Positions 32,895-41,671 of a stretch of DNA of 53,415 nucleotides are shown piece by piece. The stretch is from an uncultured Lachnospiraceae bacterium (GTDB lineage: Bacteria; Bacillota; Clostridia; Lachnospirales; Lachnospiraceae). A model generated the notes under the pieces. The model was not told the origin of the DNA. It made no database searches and saw nothing but the letters and a program-made list of their open reading frames with translations. Numbering within the stretch: the first letter of the stretch is position 1; every line of letters begins with the position of its first letter. The DNA is taken from the NCBI GenBank assembly GCA_900549995.1, contig URQQ01000032.1, forward strand, positions 1 through 53,415, written 5' to 3'. The translations under genes were made by a program, and so were the position numbers.

Positions 32895-32997
32895 AAAATG
32901 CCTACCCTGTCGGCCAACAGGATAGGCGTTTGTCCGTTAGGACAATAGACATTTAATTCTAAGGGCTTCCACCTTGTGGGCGGATGCTCTTTTTATA
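32893..32997 (-). ncRNA. Antisense antitoxin RNA (predicted)
   Basis: On minus, a promoter TTGCAA (33031-33026), 17 bases, TATATT (33008-33003) would start an RNA near 32997. It would run toward the toxin and end at the stem 32900-32910/32917-32927. That stem has a C-A mismatch when read on plus but a U-G pair when read on minus, and only minus has the following TTTTTT (32898-32893). The RNA of about 100 bases overlaps the toxin stop and mRNA tail, the standard type I antitoxin layout. Confidence 0.6.
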
Positions 32998-32998
32998 C
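32969..32998 (+). terminator. Probable terminator of the toxin mRNA
   Basis: GCTTCC and GGATGC pair with one T-T mismatch around an 11-base loop, followed by TCTTTTT. Confidence 0.4.
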
Positions 32999-33637
32999 AT
33001 TTAATATATACCATGAACAAAGATATTGCAAGGGCGTTGCAGGGAATCCAGCACCAAAAGGCACATTTAATTATTATGGTCATGATAACAAAGGGCTAAA
33101 GTCTTGAAAAACAGGTTTTAGCCTTTGTTTTATATATAGCAATTACAAAAAGACATGTTAATAACAGACGGTAAATCCGCCAGTTTTAGGTCATGTTAGA
33201 ATTACTCTGGAAGCCATCCCTCGTACATGATGCTCAGATATCCATACATCTGTGACCATAGTTGATAATTATTCGGTTTTCTATGTGATTTAGGAAAACA
33301 GAGAAAATCGGTAAGCTTTTTGTTGTATCATTTATATGATATTTGATGTTTTTAGGGAGACTCATGTACGGATGAAATCATTTGAAGAATATTTTAGAAG
33401 AAGTAGATGTTGAGTATATAGGTGATTGCATCATAATAAGAGAACCTCTTGATGTTTTATAAACCGGGATATTTTTCCTATCTCCTTCAGTGGGTATGCC
33501 ATCAAGAAGATAGGAATAGGAAATACCCAAAATTCCGATAATGCTTTGATTTCATAATCAGAAACGTATCGATTGTTTGTTTCAATATATTAGAATAGAA
33601 AGTTATTTTAACAAGTGAATACAAATTGGAGAGGAAA
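32999..33637. other. Decayed stretch between toxin and next gene
   Basis: No intact gene is seen in about 640 bases. It holds a short reading frame MNKDIARALQGIQHQKAH near 33013 and a terminator at 33088-33134. A 25-codon minus-strand fragment ending YGYLSIMYEGWLPE stops at 33202. A short plus fragment ends REPLDVL near 33460. These look like debris of several genes. Confidence 0.4.
33088..33134 (+). terminator. Terminator in decayed stretch
   Basis: ACAAAGGGCTAAA pairs with TTTAGCCTTTGT, one bulged G, followed by TTTTAT. Confidence 0.7.
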
Positions 33638-34510
33638 ATGATTGATAAAGAACTATTTTTAAAATTTTATAATGAAAAAATTTCTTCAGATAATCGTGAG
33701 ATGCAGAGTGAATTTATAGCATTTCAACAGCATTGGGATGAATTTATGGAATGCTATTTAAATAAAGAGGTACAACCGAACACCCAATCTAGTATAATTC
33801 AATTGAATTATTTATATGCAATTATTTGGAGCGATTTATCGATGTGTACACTAAGTCAGAATAAGGACAATATAGATAATTTGGTTTTTAGTTCACTAGC
33901 TACAACGATTTCTAACAATTTAATTGCAATCATTGCATTATCCTTAAATGGACTTGATTATCAAGCAATGAATATATTAAGGAATTTATATGAAATAGGA
34001 TTATTAACTTTAAACATATGTATAAATGAAGAAAAAAGAAAGCATTTTTTTCAATCGGCAAGAAAGCAAAATTCGTATGAGGTTTGGCGTAAATACTTTA
34101 GGACAAGTTCTATGTTAGATACAATTCAGTCATATTCCAGTAGTGAGAGTTTGCAATCCTATTGGAAAAAAGATTTAAAAGAGTATTACAGTAGGTTATC
34201 GGCTTTTGTACATAATAGTCTTGCAAATATTTATATATTTAGCTTTAGTGAACCAAAAGATGCTACAGAGGATCATTATTTGAATGTTTGCGCTCATTTT
34301 GCAAGTAGATATGAGCAAATATTAAAGGAAGCAGTGGATTTGATATGGGTGATTACTAAAGTATTTAGGTTTTTAATGGAGGATGTAAAATTCAAGGATT
34401 TTTTTGATAATCTGCTAGGGAGTGAGAATGAAAAATATTTAAGACATGCTAAGAATGGGTGTTATTTCGCAGACTATTATTATTTGTTGATAAATAAACT
34501 GGGAGAATAG
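33638..34510 (+). CDS. Hypothetical protein, DUF5677-like
   Basis: 290 residues, mostly helical. The central block (SSLATTISNNLIAIIALSLNGLDYQAMNILRNLYEIGLLTLNICI) resembles DUF5677-type proteins, which carry a conserved R-x-L-x-E region and occur in defence and mobile regions. It has no membrane segment clear enough to call and no nuclease motif. ATG 33638 follows GGAGAGG; a TTG 12 bases upstream has no ribosome site. Strongly AT-rich codon use points to acquisition. Function unknown. Confidence 0.5.
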   Translation: MIDKELFLKFYNEKISSDNREMQSEFIAFQQHWDEFMECYLNKEVQPNTQSSIIQLNYLYAIIWSDLSMCTLSQNKDNIDNLVFSSLATTISNNLIAIIALSLNGLDYQAMNILRNLYEIGLLTLNICINEEKRKHFFQSARKQNSYEVWRKYFRTSSMLDTIQSYSSSESLQSYWKKDLKEYYSRLSAFVHNSLANIYIFSFSEPKDATEDHYLNVCAHFASRYEQILKEAVDLIWVITKVFRFLMEDVKFKDFFDNLLGSENEKYLRHAKNGCYFADYYYLLINKLGE

Positions 34511-34674
34511 AATAGTATAATAGTGTCCAATAGATATTGGGGCTGTTGAAAAATAGCTGAATAGTTCATCCTCATCCTTATCTAAAAGAAATTAGTATGG
34601 GAATGGACTGTATGTGTCTCCGAATTTATTGAGAAGCATGAGGAATACTATCATAATATCCTGAGAGAGTCTGA

Positions 34675-34704
34675 CAGCGGAATTGAACTGAAGCATGGCG
34701 GAGG
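34675..34704 (+). repeat. Degenerate repeat/gene fragment, copy B
   Basis: Partner of 32614-32643; 26 of 30 bases identical. Lies in the same relative phase of a short SGIELKHGG reading frame. Confidence 0.45.
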
Positions 34705-34783
34705 AATAATAAAAGAGGACTGTGTGTCTTATACCCCGTAGTCTTTCTTTACTGCTACTATTGCTGCTACACATAACGATTTA

Positions 34784-34812
34784 TTGACAATGCCAATCAG
34801 AGTTGCTAGAAT
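34784..34812 (+). promoter_or_regulatory. Promoter of the HNH-methyltransferase-deformylase operon
   Basis: TTGACA (34784-34789), 17 bases, TAGAAT (34807-34812), about 72 bases before the HNH gene. Confidence 0.7.
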
Positions 34813-34884
34813 TTAGTCATTGAATATAACCAGCATTTCGCAACCCAAGATGAGGCAAATCTATGAACCACGGAGGACTTACTC

Positions 34885-35982
34885 ATGCATCTTCCAGAAT
34901 CCCAGGAATTAAAAATACAATATTTAGCCCACCTTTTTGATAATATGAGTGAGTGTTACAAATTATTTTGGTTTCAGGCTATTGTCAATAAGGTTCTGGA
35001 ACATAAGAGAGAGTTTTATTATGATGAACTCATAAACGAAATGGCTGCAGATGCATGGTATATGGTTTCAGAATATAAGCTAAATCTTGGCCCGGCGGAC
35101 GCTTTGGAAAGTCTGGTTCATTGTGCATATAAAATCAGTGGTATGAAGTCTTCTGAGAAGAAGGTAAAAGTGCTTGCCTTTTTAGAGAATTGTGAAGATA
35201 AAGAACTGATAGGAATGAAAAACAGGCTGACGTTGAATGTGCCTTATCGGCTGCAGGCACCATTTATCAAGAGTTTAAAGGGGAATGATTGGAAAAAGCC
35301 AGTAAAAGAGTTGGCAGAAAGAATAAATAAAGAAAAGCATTTAATTTACTATTTTGATATGATTAAGGGATTGAAGAGTAAGATTACAATTCAGCCGGAA
35401 TGGTACGATTACATTATAAAAAATGCAGGGATTATACAAGGATGGATTCAATATAATCTGGTTACATATTTGCAAAGGCGTAATCCCAGCGTTCCGGGGA
35501 TTGTAAATAAAATTTCTGCGCCTCAGGATCGGAAGCTGGATAAGGTAAAAGGATTTTGGAAGATGATGATCGATATAGAGCCTGTACACGACATTTATTC
35601 CGAGCAATTATTACAGAAAACGAATGTTTCTATAGATCATTTTGTCCCATGGTCTTATGTTGCCCATGATGAGCTGTGGAATTTAAGTCCTACAACGAAA
35701 AGTATAAACAGTAGTAAAAGTAACCATCTTCCTGAATGGAATATTTATTTTCCGAGGCTGTGTGAGATTGAGTACTGTGCTTACCAGGCGATGTGGAAAT
35801 ACGATGCGGTACATACGGAGTTTCAGAAGATTCAAAAGGAACACATTAACAATGCTGAAATAAGACTGAAACTTTACAGAAAAGGTCTGAAAAAAGAAGG
35901 CTTCTCCAGACAATTAGAAGAAATCATATATCCGGTCTATCATGCGGCGGAAGAAATGGGATTTCAGAGGTGGGAGTTGTGA
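34885..35982 (+). CDS. HNH endonuclease domain protein
   Basis: 365 residues. The N-terminal two thirds is helical and unassigned. The C-terminal HNH module has VSIDHFVPWSYVAHDELWNLSPTTKSIN, with Asp251-His252, Asn266 and a distal Asn/His (280-281, SKSNHLPEW), as in HNH_4-type nucleases; the metal and catalytic residues are present. GGAGGA lies about 12 bases before ATG. The stop overlaps the methyltransferase start (TGATG), so the nuclease and methyltransferase are coupled. A self-versus-foreign DNA role is possible, but the methyltransferase does not look like a DNA methylase. Confidence 0.8.
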   Translation: MHLPESQELKIQYLAHLFDNMSECYKLFWFQAIVNKVLEHKREFYYDELINEMAADAWYMVSEYKLNLGPADALESLVHCAYKISGMKSSEKKVKVLAFLENCEDKELIGMKNRLTLNVPYRLQAPFIKSLKGNDWKKPVKELAERINKEKHLIYYFDMIKGLKSKITIQPEWYDYIIKNAGIIQGWIQYNLVTYLQRRNPSVPGIVNKISAPQDRKLDKVKGFWKMMIDIEPVHDIYSEQLLQKTNVSIDHFVPWSYVAHDELWNLSPTTKSINSSKSNHLPEWNIYFPRLCEIEYCAYQAMWKYDAVHTEFQKIQKEHINNAEIRLKLYRKGLKKEGFSRQLEEIIYPVYHAAEEMGFQRWEL

Positions 35983-36587
35983 TGAATGACAGAACGTTAG
36001 AGTATTATGATGATCATGCGGAAAGATATGTTTCCGAAACAATATTGGCGGATATGAGCGAGGTATATCGGTCTTTTTTGTTGTCTGTCAAGAAGCAGGG
36101 ACGGATTCTGGATTTAGGATGCGGCAGTGGAAGGGACAGTAAATATTTTATGGAGCGTGGATTTCAAGTTACTGCAGTTGACGGGGCTGAAAATATGTGT
36201 AAACTTGCTTCAAGATACTTGGGTCAGGAAGTGATTTGTAAAAGATTTACAGAAATTAATTACAGTAATGAGTTTGACGGAATCTGGTGCTGTGCTTCGC
36301 TTTTGCATATAAGCAAATGTGAAATACAAAGTGTATTAGAGCAATTGATTGCGGCGCTGAAAAGTGGAGGGATACTGTATCTGTCTTTCAAATATGGAAC
36401 AAAGGAATATATGAAAGATGGCAGAAAATTTTCTGATTATAATGAGCAGGAGATGGAAAATATTTTTAATACAATATCGAGTGCAAAGATTGAGAAGATT
36501 TTCCTGACGGGAGATGTGAGATTGGGGAGGGAAAATGAGAGGTGGATCAACGTACTTGTGGAGAAAATGGAGGGAAATGAGAAATGA
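35982..36587 (+). CDS. Class I SAM-dependent methyltransferase
   Basis: 201 residues of Rossmann type. The SAM-binding motif I is RILDLGCGSGRDSKYF (about residues 41-56), the acidic motif II is VTAVDGAENM, and there is a late SGGILYLSFKYG motif. It has the look of small-molecule or protein methyltransferases of the TehB/UbiE group. It lacks the (D/N)PP(Y/F) of DNA-adenine and the PC motif of cytosine methylases. ATG 35982 follows GGGAG by 5 bases and overlaps the HNH stop. It overlaps the deformylase start by four bases (ATGA). Substrate unknown. Confidence 0.85.
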   Translation: MNDRTLEYYDDHAERYVSETILADMSEVYRSFLLSVKKQGRILDLGCGSGRDSKYFMERGFQVTAVDGAENMCKLASRYLGQEVICKRFTEINYSNEFDGIWCCASLLHISKCEIQSVLEQLIAALKSGGILYLSFKYGTKEYMKDGRKFSDYNEQEMENIFNTISSAKIEKIFLTGDVRLGRENERWINVLVEKMEGNEK

Positions 36588-36994
36588 TTAGGCCAATTAT
36601 GAAGGATGTACTGTTTCTTTCGCAGAAATCACAACCTGCGACACTAGAGGATAAACAGGTTGCGTTTGATTTACTGGATACGCTGAAAGCGCATGAAGAT
36701 GGCTGTGTTGGGATGGCGGCAAATATGATCGGAGTTAAAAAGAATATCATCGCTGTGAATATGGGATTTATGAATGTGGTTATGTTTAACCCGATGATTA
36801 TAAAAAGAAGCGGACAGTTTGAGACGGAGGAAGGCTGTCTGTCACTGACTGGTGTGAGAAAATGCAGCCGCTATAAAGAGATTGAAGTAGAGTATCAGGA
36901 TATCAATTTTCAGAAGAAAAGACAAAAATTCCAGGGATGGACGGCGCAGATCATTCAGCATGAGGTAGATCATCTGGATGGGAAAATTATTTAG
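36584..36994 (+). CDS. Peptide deformylase, accessory type
   Basis: 136 residues. It removes the formyl group from nascent proteins if active. Metal-site motifs are intact: EEGCLSL with Cys85 and QIIQHEVDH with His126, Glu127 and His130. Motif 1 reads GMAANMIG, so the Gln that helps bind the formyl oxyanion in classical enzymes is Met48. This variant seems to belong to a short clostridial deformylase subgroup. The ATGA overlap puts it in the HNH/methyltransferase operon. It is probably an extra copy beside a housekeeping deformylase elsewhere. Confidence 0.85.
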   Translation: MIRPIMKDVLFLSQKSQPATLEDKQVAFDLLDTLKAHEDGCVGMAANMIGVKKNIIAVNMGFMNVVMFNPMIIKRSGQFETEEGCLSLTGVRKCSRYKEIEVEYQDINFQKKRQKFQGWTAQIIQHEVDHLDGKII

Positions 36995-37015
36995 TCCAAT
37001 TTAGAAATTTATAAT

Positions 37016-37195
37016 CTATAATTCATTTAAATGTTTTTTGACATAGTCAATAGTTTCATCGCTCAAATCAGAAGGGAGAGATGATTTTATTTGACGATCA
37101 TCACCGTTCCAGAGGGGACTTCTTAGGATTTTTGCGACTAATTCTATATATTCTGATTGATATTTCTCTTTTTTACGAAACAATTTAAAAAACAT
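37016..37195 (-). CDS. Small protein, function unknown
   Basis: 59 residues from ATG 37195, with GAGGTG just upstream on minus. It starts MFFKLFRKKEKYQSEYIEL and ends DLSDETIDYVKKHLNEL; soluble and helical. It lies convergent to the deformylase and divergent from the helicase. No family recognised. Confidence 0.45.
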   Translation of the reverse strand: MFFKLFRKKEKYQSEYIELVAKILRSPLWNGDDRQIKSSLPSDLSDETIDYVKKHLNEL

Positions 37196-37270
37196 ACTAC
37201 ACCTCAATAAATTTTGTTATAATTGTAACATAATTGCATGAAAAAAGATACTTTTAAATGAGGTGGGTGT

Positions 37271-39985
37271 ATGGCCAAAATTATTATATATGATACAGAT
37301 GGAATTGAAAAAGATATATCTAATTTTCTGAAGAATTATGTGGATTTAATGTTTTGCAATGAATATATTTCTGAGGGTAAACAAGATGAAGTATTTCATC
37401 AGTATAGAGAAACGTACGAAGCTATCAAAGGATTACTGGATCTTTCAGAACTAAAAGAAAAACTAAATATTAGTGCATCTTGGATAGATTTCTTTTTGGA
37501 AAAAATGAAATGTTTTTCTCAAGAAATCAGTATACATAATGAGTGGTATATGAATAAGCAGTTGTCAATTTCAAAATTGTATTTGGATGCAATTTTAAAA
37601 AGTGTTGATCCTTGTATCGTTCTTGATGAAGAGCAGAGAAAGGTAGTATTGAATGATTCCGATGCTTCTTTAGTTGTGGCAGGTGCAGGCGCAGGGAAGA
37701 CAACAACTGTTGCGGCAAAGGTGAAATATCTGGTTGAAAAACGGAAGGTCAATCCAGAAGAAATTATTGTAATTTCTTATACTCGAAAAGCGGTAAAAGA
37801 ATTATCAGATAAGATAAATAAGCAATTAGGAATAGAAGCTAAAGTGACAACATTCCATGCTTTTGGAAATGAGATTATAAGGAATACAACTGAAGATTAC
37901 CCAGAGGTAGAGACATATAAGAGAAAATATTTTATAGATATATTGAAGAATCGTATTTTTCAGAATCGTATACTGCTTAAAAATATGATATTGTTTTTAG
38001 GGTATTATATGGATATTCCTGAAGAGGCGTTTAAATTTCAGACGCTATCACAGTATCAGGCATATAAGGCATCTGTAGACCTGGAATCTATGCGAAGTAC
38101 TTTGAACCAATATACAAAGAAAGTGACAGATTCTTTAACAAAGCAGGTGCGTACAATTAAAGGAGAATTTCTACGGTCTGTTCAAGAGGTACAGATTGCG
38201 AATTTTCTATATCTTCATGGCCTGGATTATGAATATGAAAAGGTATATGAATTTGATATTTTAAGTGCAAAGAAAAAATATACACCAGATTTTTATATTA
38301 AACAAGGAACACGAGAAGTATATCTGGAGCATTTCGGAATTAATGAAAATGGTACTTCTGACAGATTCTCACAAGAGGAACTAGATAAATATAAGAAAAG
38401 TGCAGCAGATAAAATTGTGATTCATAAAAGATATCATACAGAGATTATATGGACATATAGTAATTATAATGATGGTCGGGGTCTATTGCAGCATTTAGAA
38501 TCGCTTTTAATTCAAAAGGGATTTGATCTGACTGTGAGGGATGATAAAGAAGTATATAGACAGTTAATGCAAGTAGAGAATGATAAATACGTATATCGTT
38601 TGGCTATTTTCATGGAAACATTTATCAGTCGTTTCAAAACGAATGGATATGATGAAACTGATTTTCAGCGTTTGCGAAAAAAGACAGATAATGTGAGAAA
38701 CAGGTTATTCTTGGATATTGCCGAAGAAGTATATAAGCAGTATCAGGCTATGCTTATACAGAATCGGAAGATAGACTTTGAAGATATGATTAATCAAGCA
38801 GAAAAAACATTGGCGCAATATGATCCGACAAAAGTTCCTCTTAACTACAAATATGTGATTATAGATGAATATCAGGATATCGCCAGACAGCGTTTTCAGC
38901 TGACAAAAAGGCTGGCGGATATTTGTCATGCTAAAATTATTGCAGTGGGAGATGACTGGCAGTCTATTTATGCGTTTTCAGGATCTGATATCACCCTATT
39001 TACTCAGTTTATTGAACTGATGGGCCATGGAGAGATGCTCAAGATTACAAAGACATATCGTAATTCACAGGAATTGATTGATGTTGCAGGGAATTTTATA
39101 CAGGAAAATGATAGTCAGATTAAAAAGCAGCTAAAATCACCAAAACATATAGAGAATCCAATTGTTATCAAAGTATATGATGATTCGTATGATATTATGA
39201 AGCATAAGACAGAGGCATTGTTGGCGGTATTGGAACAAATCCGTTTGGAATTTGGAGACGAGGCAGAGGTACTTTTCATTGGCAGATATGGATTTGATTT
39301 GAATCAAATATGTAAAACCGGAGAGTTTTCTCAAGATATACAAAAAAGTAGAAGTAAAGTGAAATGCAAGCGTTTTCCTAAGATGAGACTGACTTATCTT
39401 ACGGCTCATAGTTCAAAAGGTCTGGGGTATGATAATGTAATTGTTCTAAATGGTATGGAGGGGAAATTTGGATTCCCATCTCAAATCGAGGATGATCCGA
39501 TTTTGAAATTAGTCACAGTTGATGATAACACGTTACCCTTTGCGGAAGAGCGGAGACTTTTTTATGTGGCTCTTACACGGACAAAAAATAGGACATATAT
39601 CTTGACACCGGAGAACAGACCATCAAGGTTTGTTATGGAATTAGTGGAGAAATATCATTTATCAGTGGAAAGAGAATTAAAGTATCACGCAGTGTCATCT
39701 TCGGGGATTACGGTTCATTGTCCTATATGCGGATATCCACTAAAGAAAGAGTTTAATCAAAATTATGGGTTGACTTTATACATGTGTACAAATGAACCGG
39801 AAGTGTGCGATTTTATGACTAACCGCATGGATTGTCTGAAAGATATCTATAAATGTGAGCGGTGTGAGAAGGGGTATATGATTATAAAACCGAATACTAA
39901 GACTGGTCAATATTTCTTTGGTTGTACTAATTATAATACGCAGGGAATTCACTGTAAAAATACGGTGACGATAGAGTCAGAATAA
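37271..39985 (+). CDS. UvrD/helicase IV-like superfamily 1 helicase with zinc-finger tail
   Basis: 904 residues. An N-terminal helical part (1-115) precedes the helicase core: Walker A AGAGAGKTTT at 137-146, SYTRKAVKEL (motif Ia region), IIDEYQDI with Asp532-Glu533 (DExx box), GDDWQSIYAFSGSD (motif III), and late TAHSSKGLGYD and RRLFYVALTR. An insertion (about 310-370) carries YTPDFYIKQGTREVYLEHFG, the PD-ExK-like segment also seen in helicase IV. The C-terminus holds two topoisomerase-type Cys4 zinc fingers starting at Cys817/Cys820. Likely a 3'-5' DNA translocase in repair or defence. Ribosome site AGGTGGG precedes ATG. Confidence 0.9.
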   Translation: MAKIIIYDTDGIEKDISNFLKNYVDLMFCNEYISEGKQDEVFHQYRETYEAIKGLLDLSELKEKLNISASWIDFFLEKMKCFSQEISIHNEWYMNKQLSISKLYLDAILKSVDPCIVLDEEQRKVVLNDSDASLVVAGAGAGKTTTVAAKVKYLVEKRKVNPEEIIVISYTRKAVKELSDKINKQLGIEAKVTTFHAFGNEIIRNTTEDYPEVETYKRKYFIDILKNRIFQNRILLKNMILFLGYYMDIPEEAFKFQTLSQYQAYKASVDLESMRSTLNQYTKKVTDSLTKQVRTIKGEFLRSVQEVQIANFLYLHGLDYEYEKVYEFDILSAKKKYTPDFYIKQGTREVYLEHFGINENGTSDRFSQEELDKYKKSAADKIVIHKRYHTEIIWTYSNYNDGRGLLQHLESLLIQKGFDLTVRDDKEVYRQLMQVENDKYVYRLAIFMETFISRFKTNGYDETDFQRLRKKTDNVRNRLFLDIAEEVYKQYQAMLIQNRKIDFEDMINQAEKTLAQYDPTKVPLNYKYVIIDEYQDIARQRFQLTKRLADICHAKIIAVGDDWQSIYAFSGSDITLFTQFIELMGHGEMLKITKTYRNSQELIDVAGNFIQENDSQIKKQLKSPKHIENPIVIKVYDDSYDIMKHKTEALLAVLEQIRLEFGDEAEVLFIGRYGFDLNQICKTGEFSQDIQKSRSKVKCKRFPKMRLTYLTAHSSKGLGYDNVIVLNGMEGKFGFPSQIEDDPILKLVTVDDNTLPFAEERRLFYVALTRTKNRTYILTPENRPSRFVMELVEKYHLSVERELKYHAVSSSGITVHCPICGYPLKKEFNQNYGLTLYMCTNEPEVCDFMTNRMDCLKDIYKCERCEKGYMIIKPNTKTGQYFFGCTNYNTQGIHCKNTVTIESE

Positions 39986-40020
39986 GTGACAGGCGAATGA
40001 CGGTACTCTCCTTTCTATTG

Positions 40021-40090
40021 CAATCCATCGCGAGAATGAATTACCCACTGAGTAGGTAAAGTAAATTCTCGCGATGGATTGTAGACTTTT
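40021..40090 (+). terminator. Very long hairpin after the helicase gene
   Basis: A 17-base perfect inverted repeat (40021-40037 and 40065-40081) with an inner TTACC/GGTAA stem, then a T-run (40086-40090). Probably the terminator of the helicase gene; the stem is unusually long. Confidence 0.65.
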
Positions 40091-40223
40091 TATTCTCTAA
40101 TAAAATCTTATATAATAATTTGATTATCTTTTCATATCGGAAGATACTTTGCATATGCTGGCATATCCCAGCGTGTTTTGGCGGTCAAAAGTAGTAAAAG
40201 TGTAGTAAACTCTGCATTTACTA

Positions 40224-40580
40224 CTAGGCGCACAGCCTTTCCATTTCAGCCTTTGCGTAAACAGAAGAACCATGTGCGTTATAGCCAAGCGTCATAGTGA
40301 TGTTGGCGTGTCCCATAAGGTACTGTAAGGTATTCGGGTTCATGCCTTTGTTAGCCAGATTCGTACAGAACGTGTGTCTGAATGTATGTGGCGTTACGTT
40401 TGGCAATGCTACCTCATGGCACTTGTTATACTTCTTGACAAGTCCCTTTATCATACTCTCATAGTTACCTGCTACCTTTGGAAAACCATCTTATGTGAGG
40501 AACAGGAAATCTCTGTAGCCATCAATGACGATAGGCGCTGCTTTCCCACGGCTTTTTACAATACTTTCCCTTGTACTTAA
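40224..40580 (-). pseudogene. C-terminal fragment of Tn916-type tyrosine integrase
   Basis: The catalytic part of a tyrosine recombinase on minus: NVTPHTFRHTFCTNLANKGMNPNTLQYLMGHANITMTLGY. The Arg-His and second His motifs are present. The nucleophile position reads GYNAHG where relatives have YAH, so the catalytic Tyr is Asn. An in-frame stop (FLFLT, then TAA) interrupts it near 40495. Upstream it runs directly into tcpA sequence, so the first half of int is gone. Inactive remnant of an integrative element. Confidence 0.8.
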
Positions 40581-41577
40581 ACATTCCATGAAAGCCACGT
40601 ATTCGTCAAATATGAGGAAATGCGGAGCAAGCCCCAGATAGGCATAGTACTGTCCTGTCTTGTAGTTCATCATGAGCTTTATTGCTTCACTTCTTGCTAC
40701 TATGCCATCATAAAACACATTGACGCAATTAATTATATACTTTTTCTTTTAGTAGAACTTATCCATGACCGTTCCCAAGTCTGCAAGATCAGCGTTTTTC
40801 GGGTCTAGGATATAGGACAACATTTGTCCGCAACAGGGCTTCAATGATAGTCAAAATAGGCCTTACCGTCACCAGTTACACCACAGATAAGGGCATGGGG
40901 GAGAGCGTCATACTTCCAGACCAGATTTTTCATCAAGCGCAAGTCCCCGTTTTCTGCTTGTACTTCGTTGATAGAAATGAGGTTCGCTATCATATCATAA
41001 AGCGGGAGATATTCCACGGAGCTGTCATACAACAGCTTGTCTGTCAATTTGCAATATAGACCGCTTTCCAACTTATCCTCTAACTGCAAAAGCTGGTCTT
41101 GATACTTTCCCAGCGTGATTTCACACGGGATATAGAGCAAGCCTTTTTCCATGCGGTAATATATACGGGGAAAGTAGCTGATGTTCTCCTTTGTCCTGCT
41201 GGGCTGTAAATCAGTGAAAAAGTTGTTCCCTGTGTCGTTTGTGCTTCATGCCAGCTGTTTTCCAGTATCATACATGCCAGATTTTGCCGGTGTAGGAGCT
41301 GTTTATAACGGTCATAACAGAAGCGGTAATACAGAAAAGCGACCAGTATACAGATACCAGTCGCTACGATAAGAGTTATAAAGTTATAGGGGGAGAGCGA
41401 GAATGTAAGCCTGTCATTGCTGATAAGGGTAAATTTCTCCCAATCAGTACACATGAGTTGGCCTATGTTCATAAGCAGTATGACCGCCACGAACAGGAAC
41501 GAACCGCAACAGAAACGGTACACAAGGGACTTGTTGCTAGATCTAATACGCTTTTCCTTATATTTGTAAAATGTCAT
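40581..41577 (-). pseudogene. Broken TcpA/FtsK-like coupling ATPase (Tn916 orf21 type)
   Basis: It starts normally at ATG 41577 after GGAGG, with MTFYKYKEKRIRSSNK and two membrane helices. It shifts frame near 41140, continues EKGLLYIPCEITLGKYQDQLLQLEDKLESG, and reaches a damaged Walker A (ICGVTGDGKAYF). It shifts again near 40860 (NVVLYILDPKNADLADLGTVMDKFY readable in another frame) and meets a stop. It resumes through the Walker B HFLIFDEYVAFMECL and then joins integrase sequence at about 40580-40595. It once pumped element DNA during conjugation; now dead. Confidence 0.8.
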
Positions 41578-41671
41578 AAGACAGACCTCCTTTCTGGGTA
41601 TGAAAAAGCAGTCAATCATATAGACTAACTGCTTGTAAAATGGTCAATTTTAATTCAATAGAAGATAAATT

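Larger units (their letters stand above)
34511..34884. other. 374-base gap with gene remnant and promoter
   Basis: Contains an open fragment of about 50 codons, without start, reading EFIEKHEEYYHNILRESDSGIELKHGG up to a stop near 34740. Its core repeats the sequence at 32614-32643. The rest is the promoter and leader of the HNH operon. Confidence 0.45.

Noticed and set aside
35982..36587. HNH plus methyltransferase as a plain restriction-modification pair
   Set aside because: The methyltransferase lacks NPPY/DPPY or cytosine-methylase motifs and resembles small-molecule methyltransferases.
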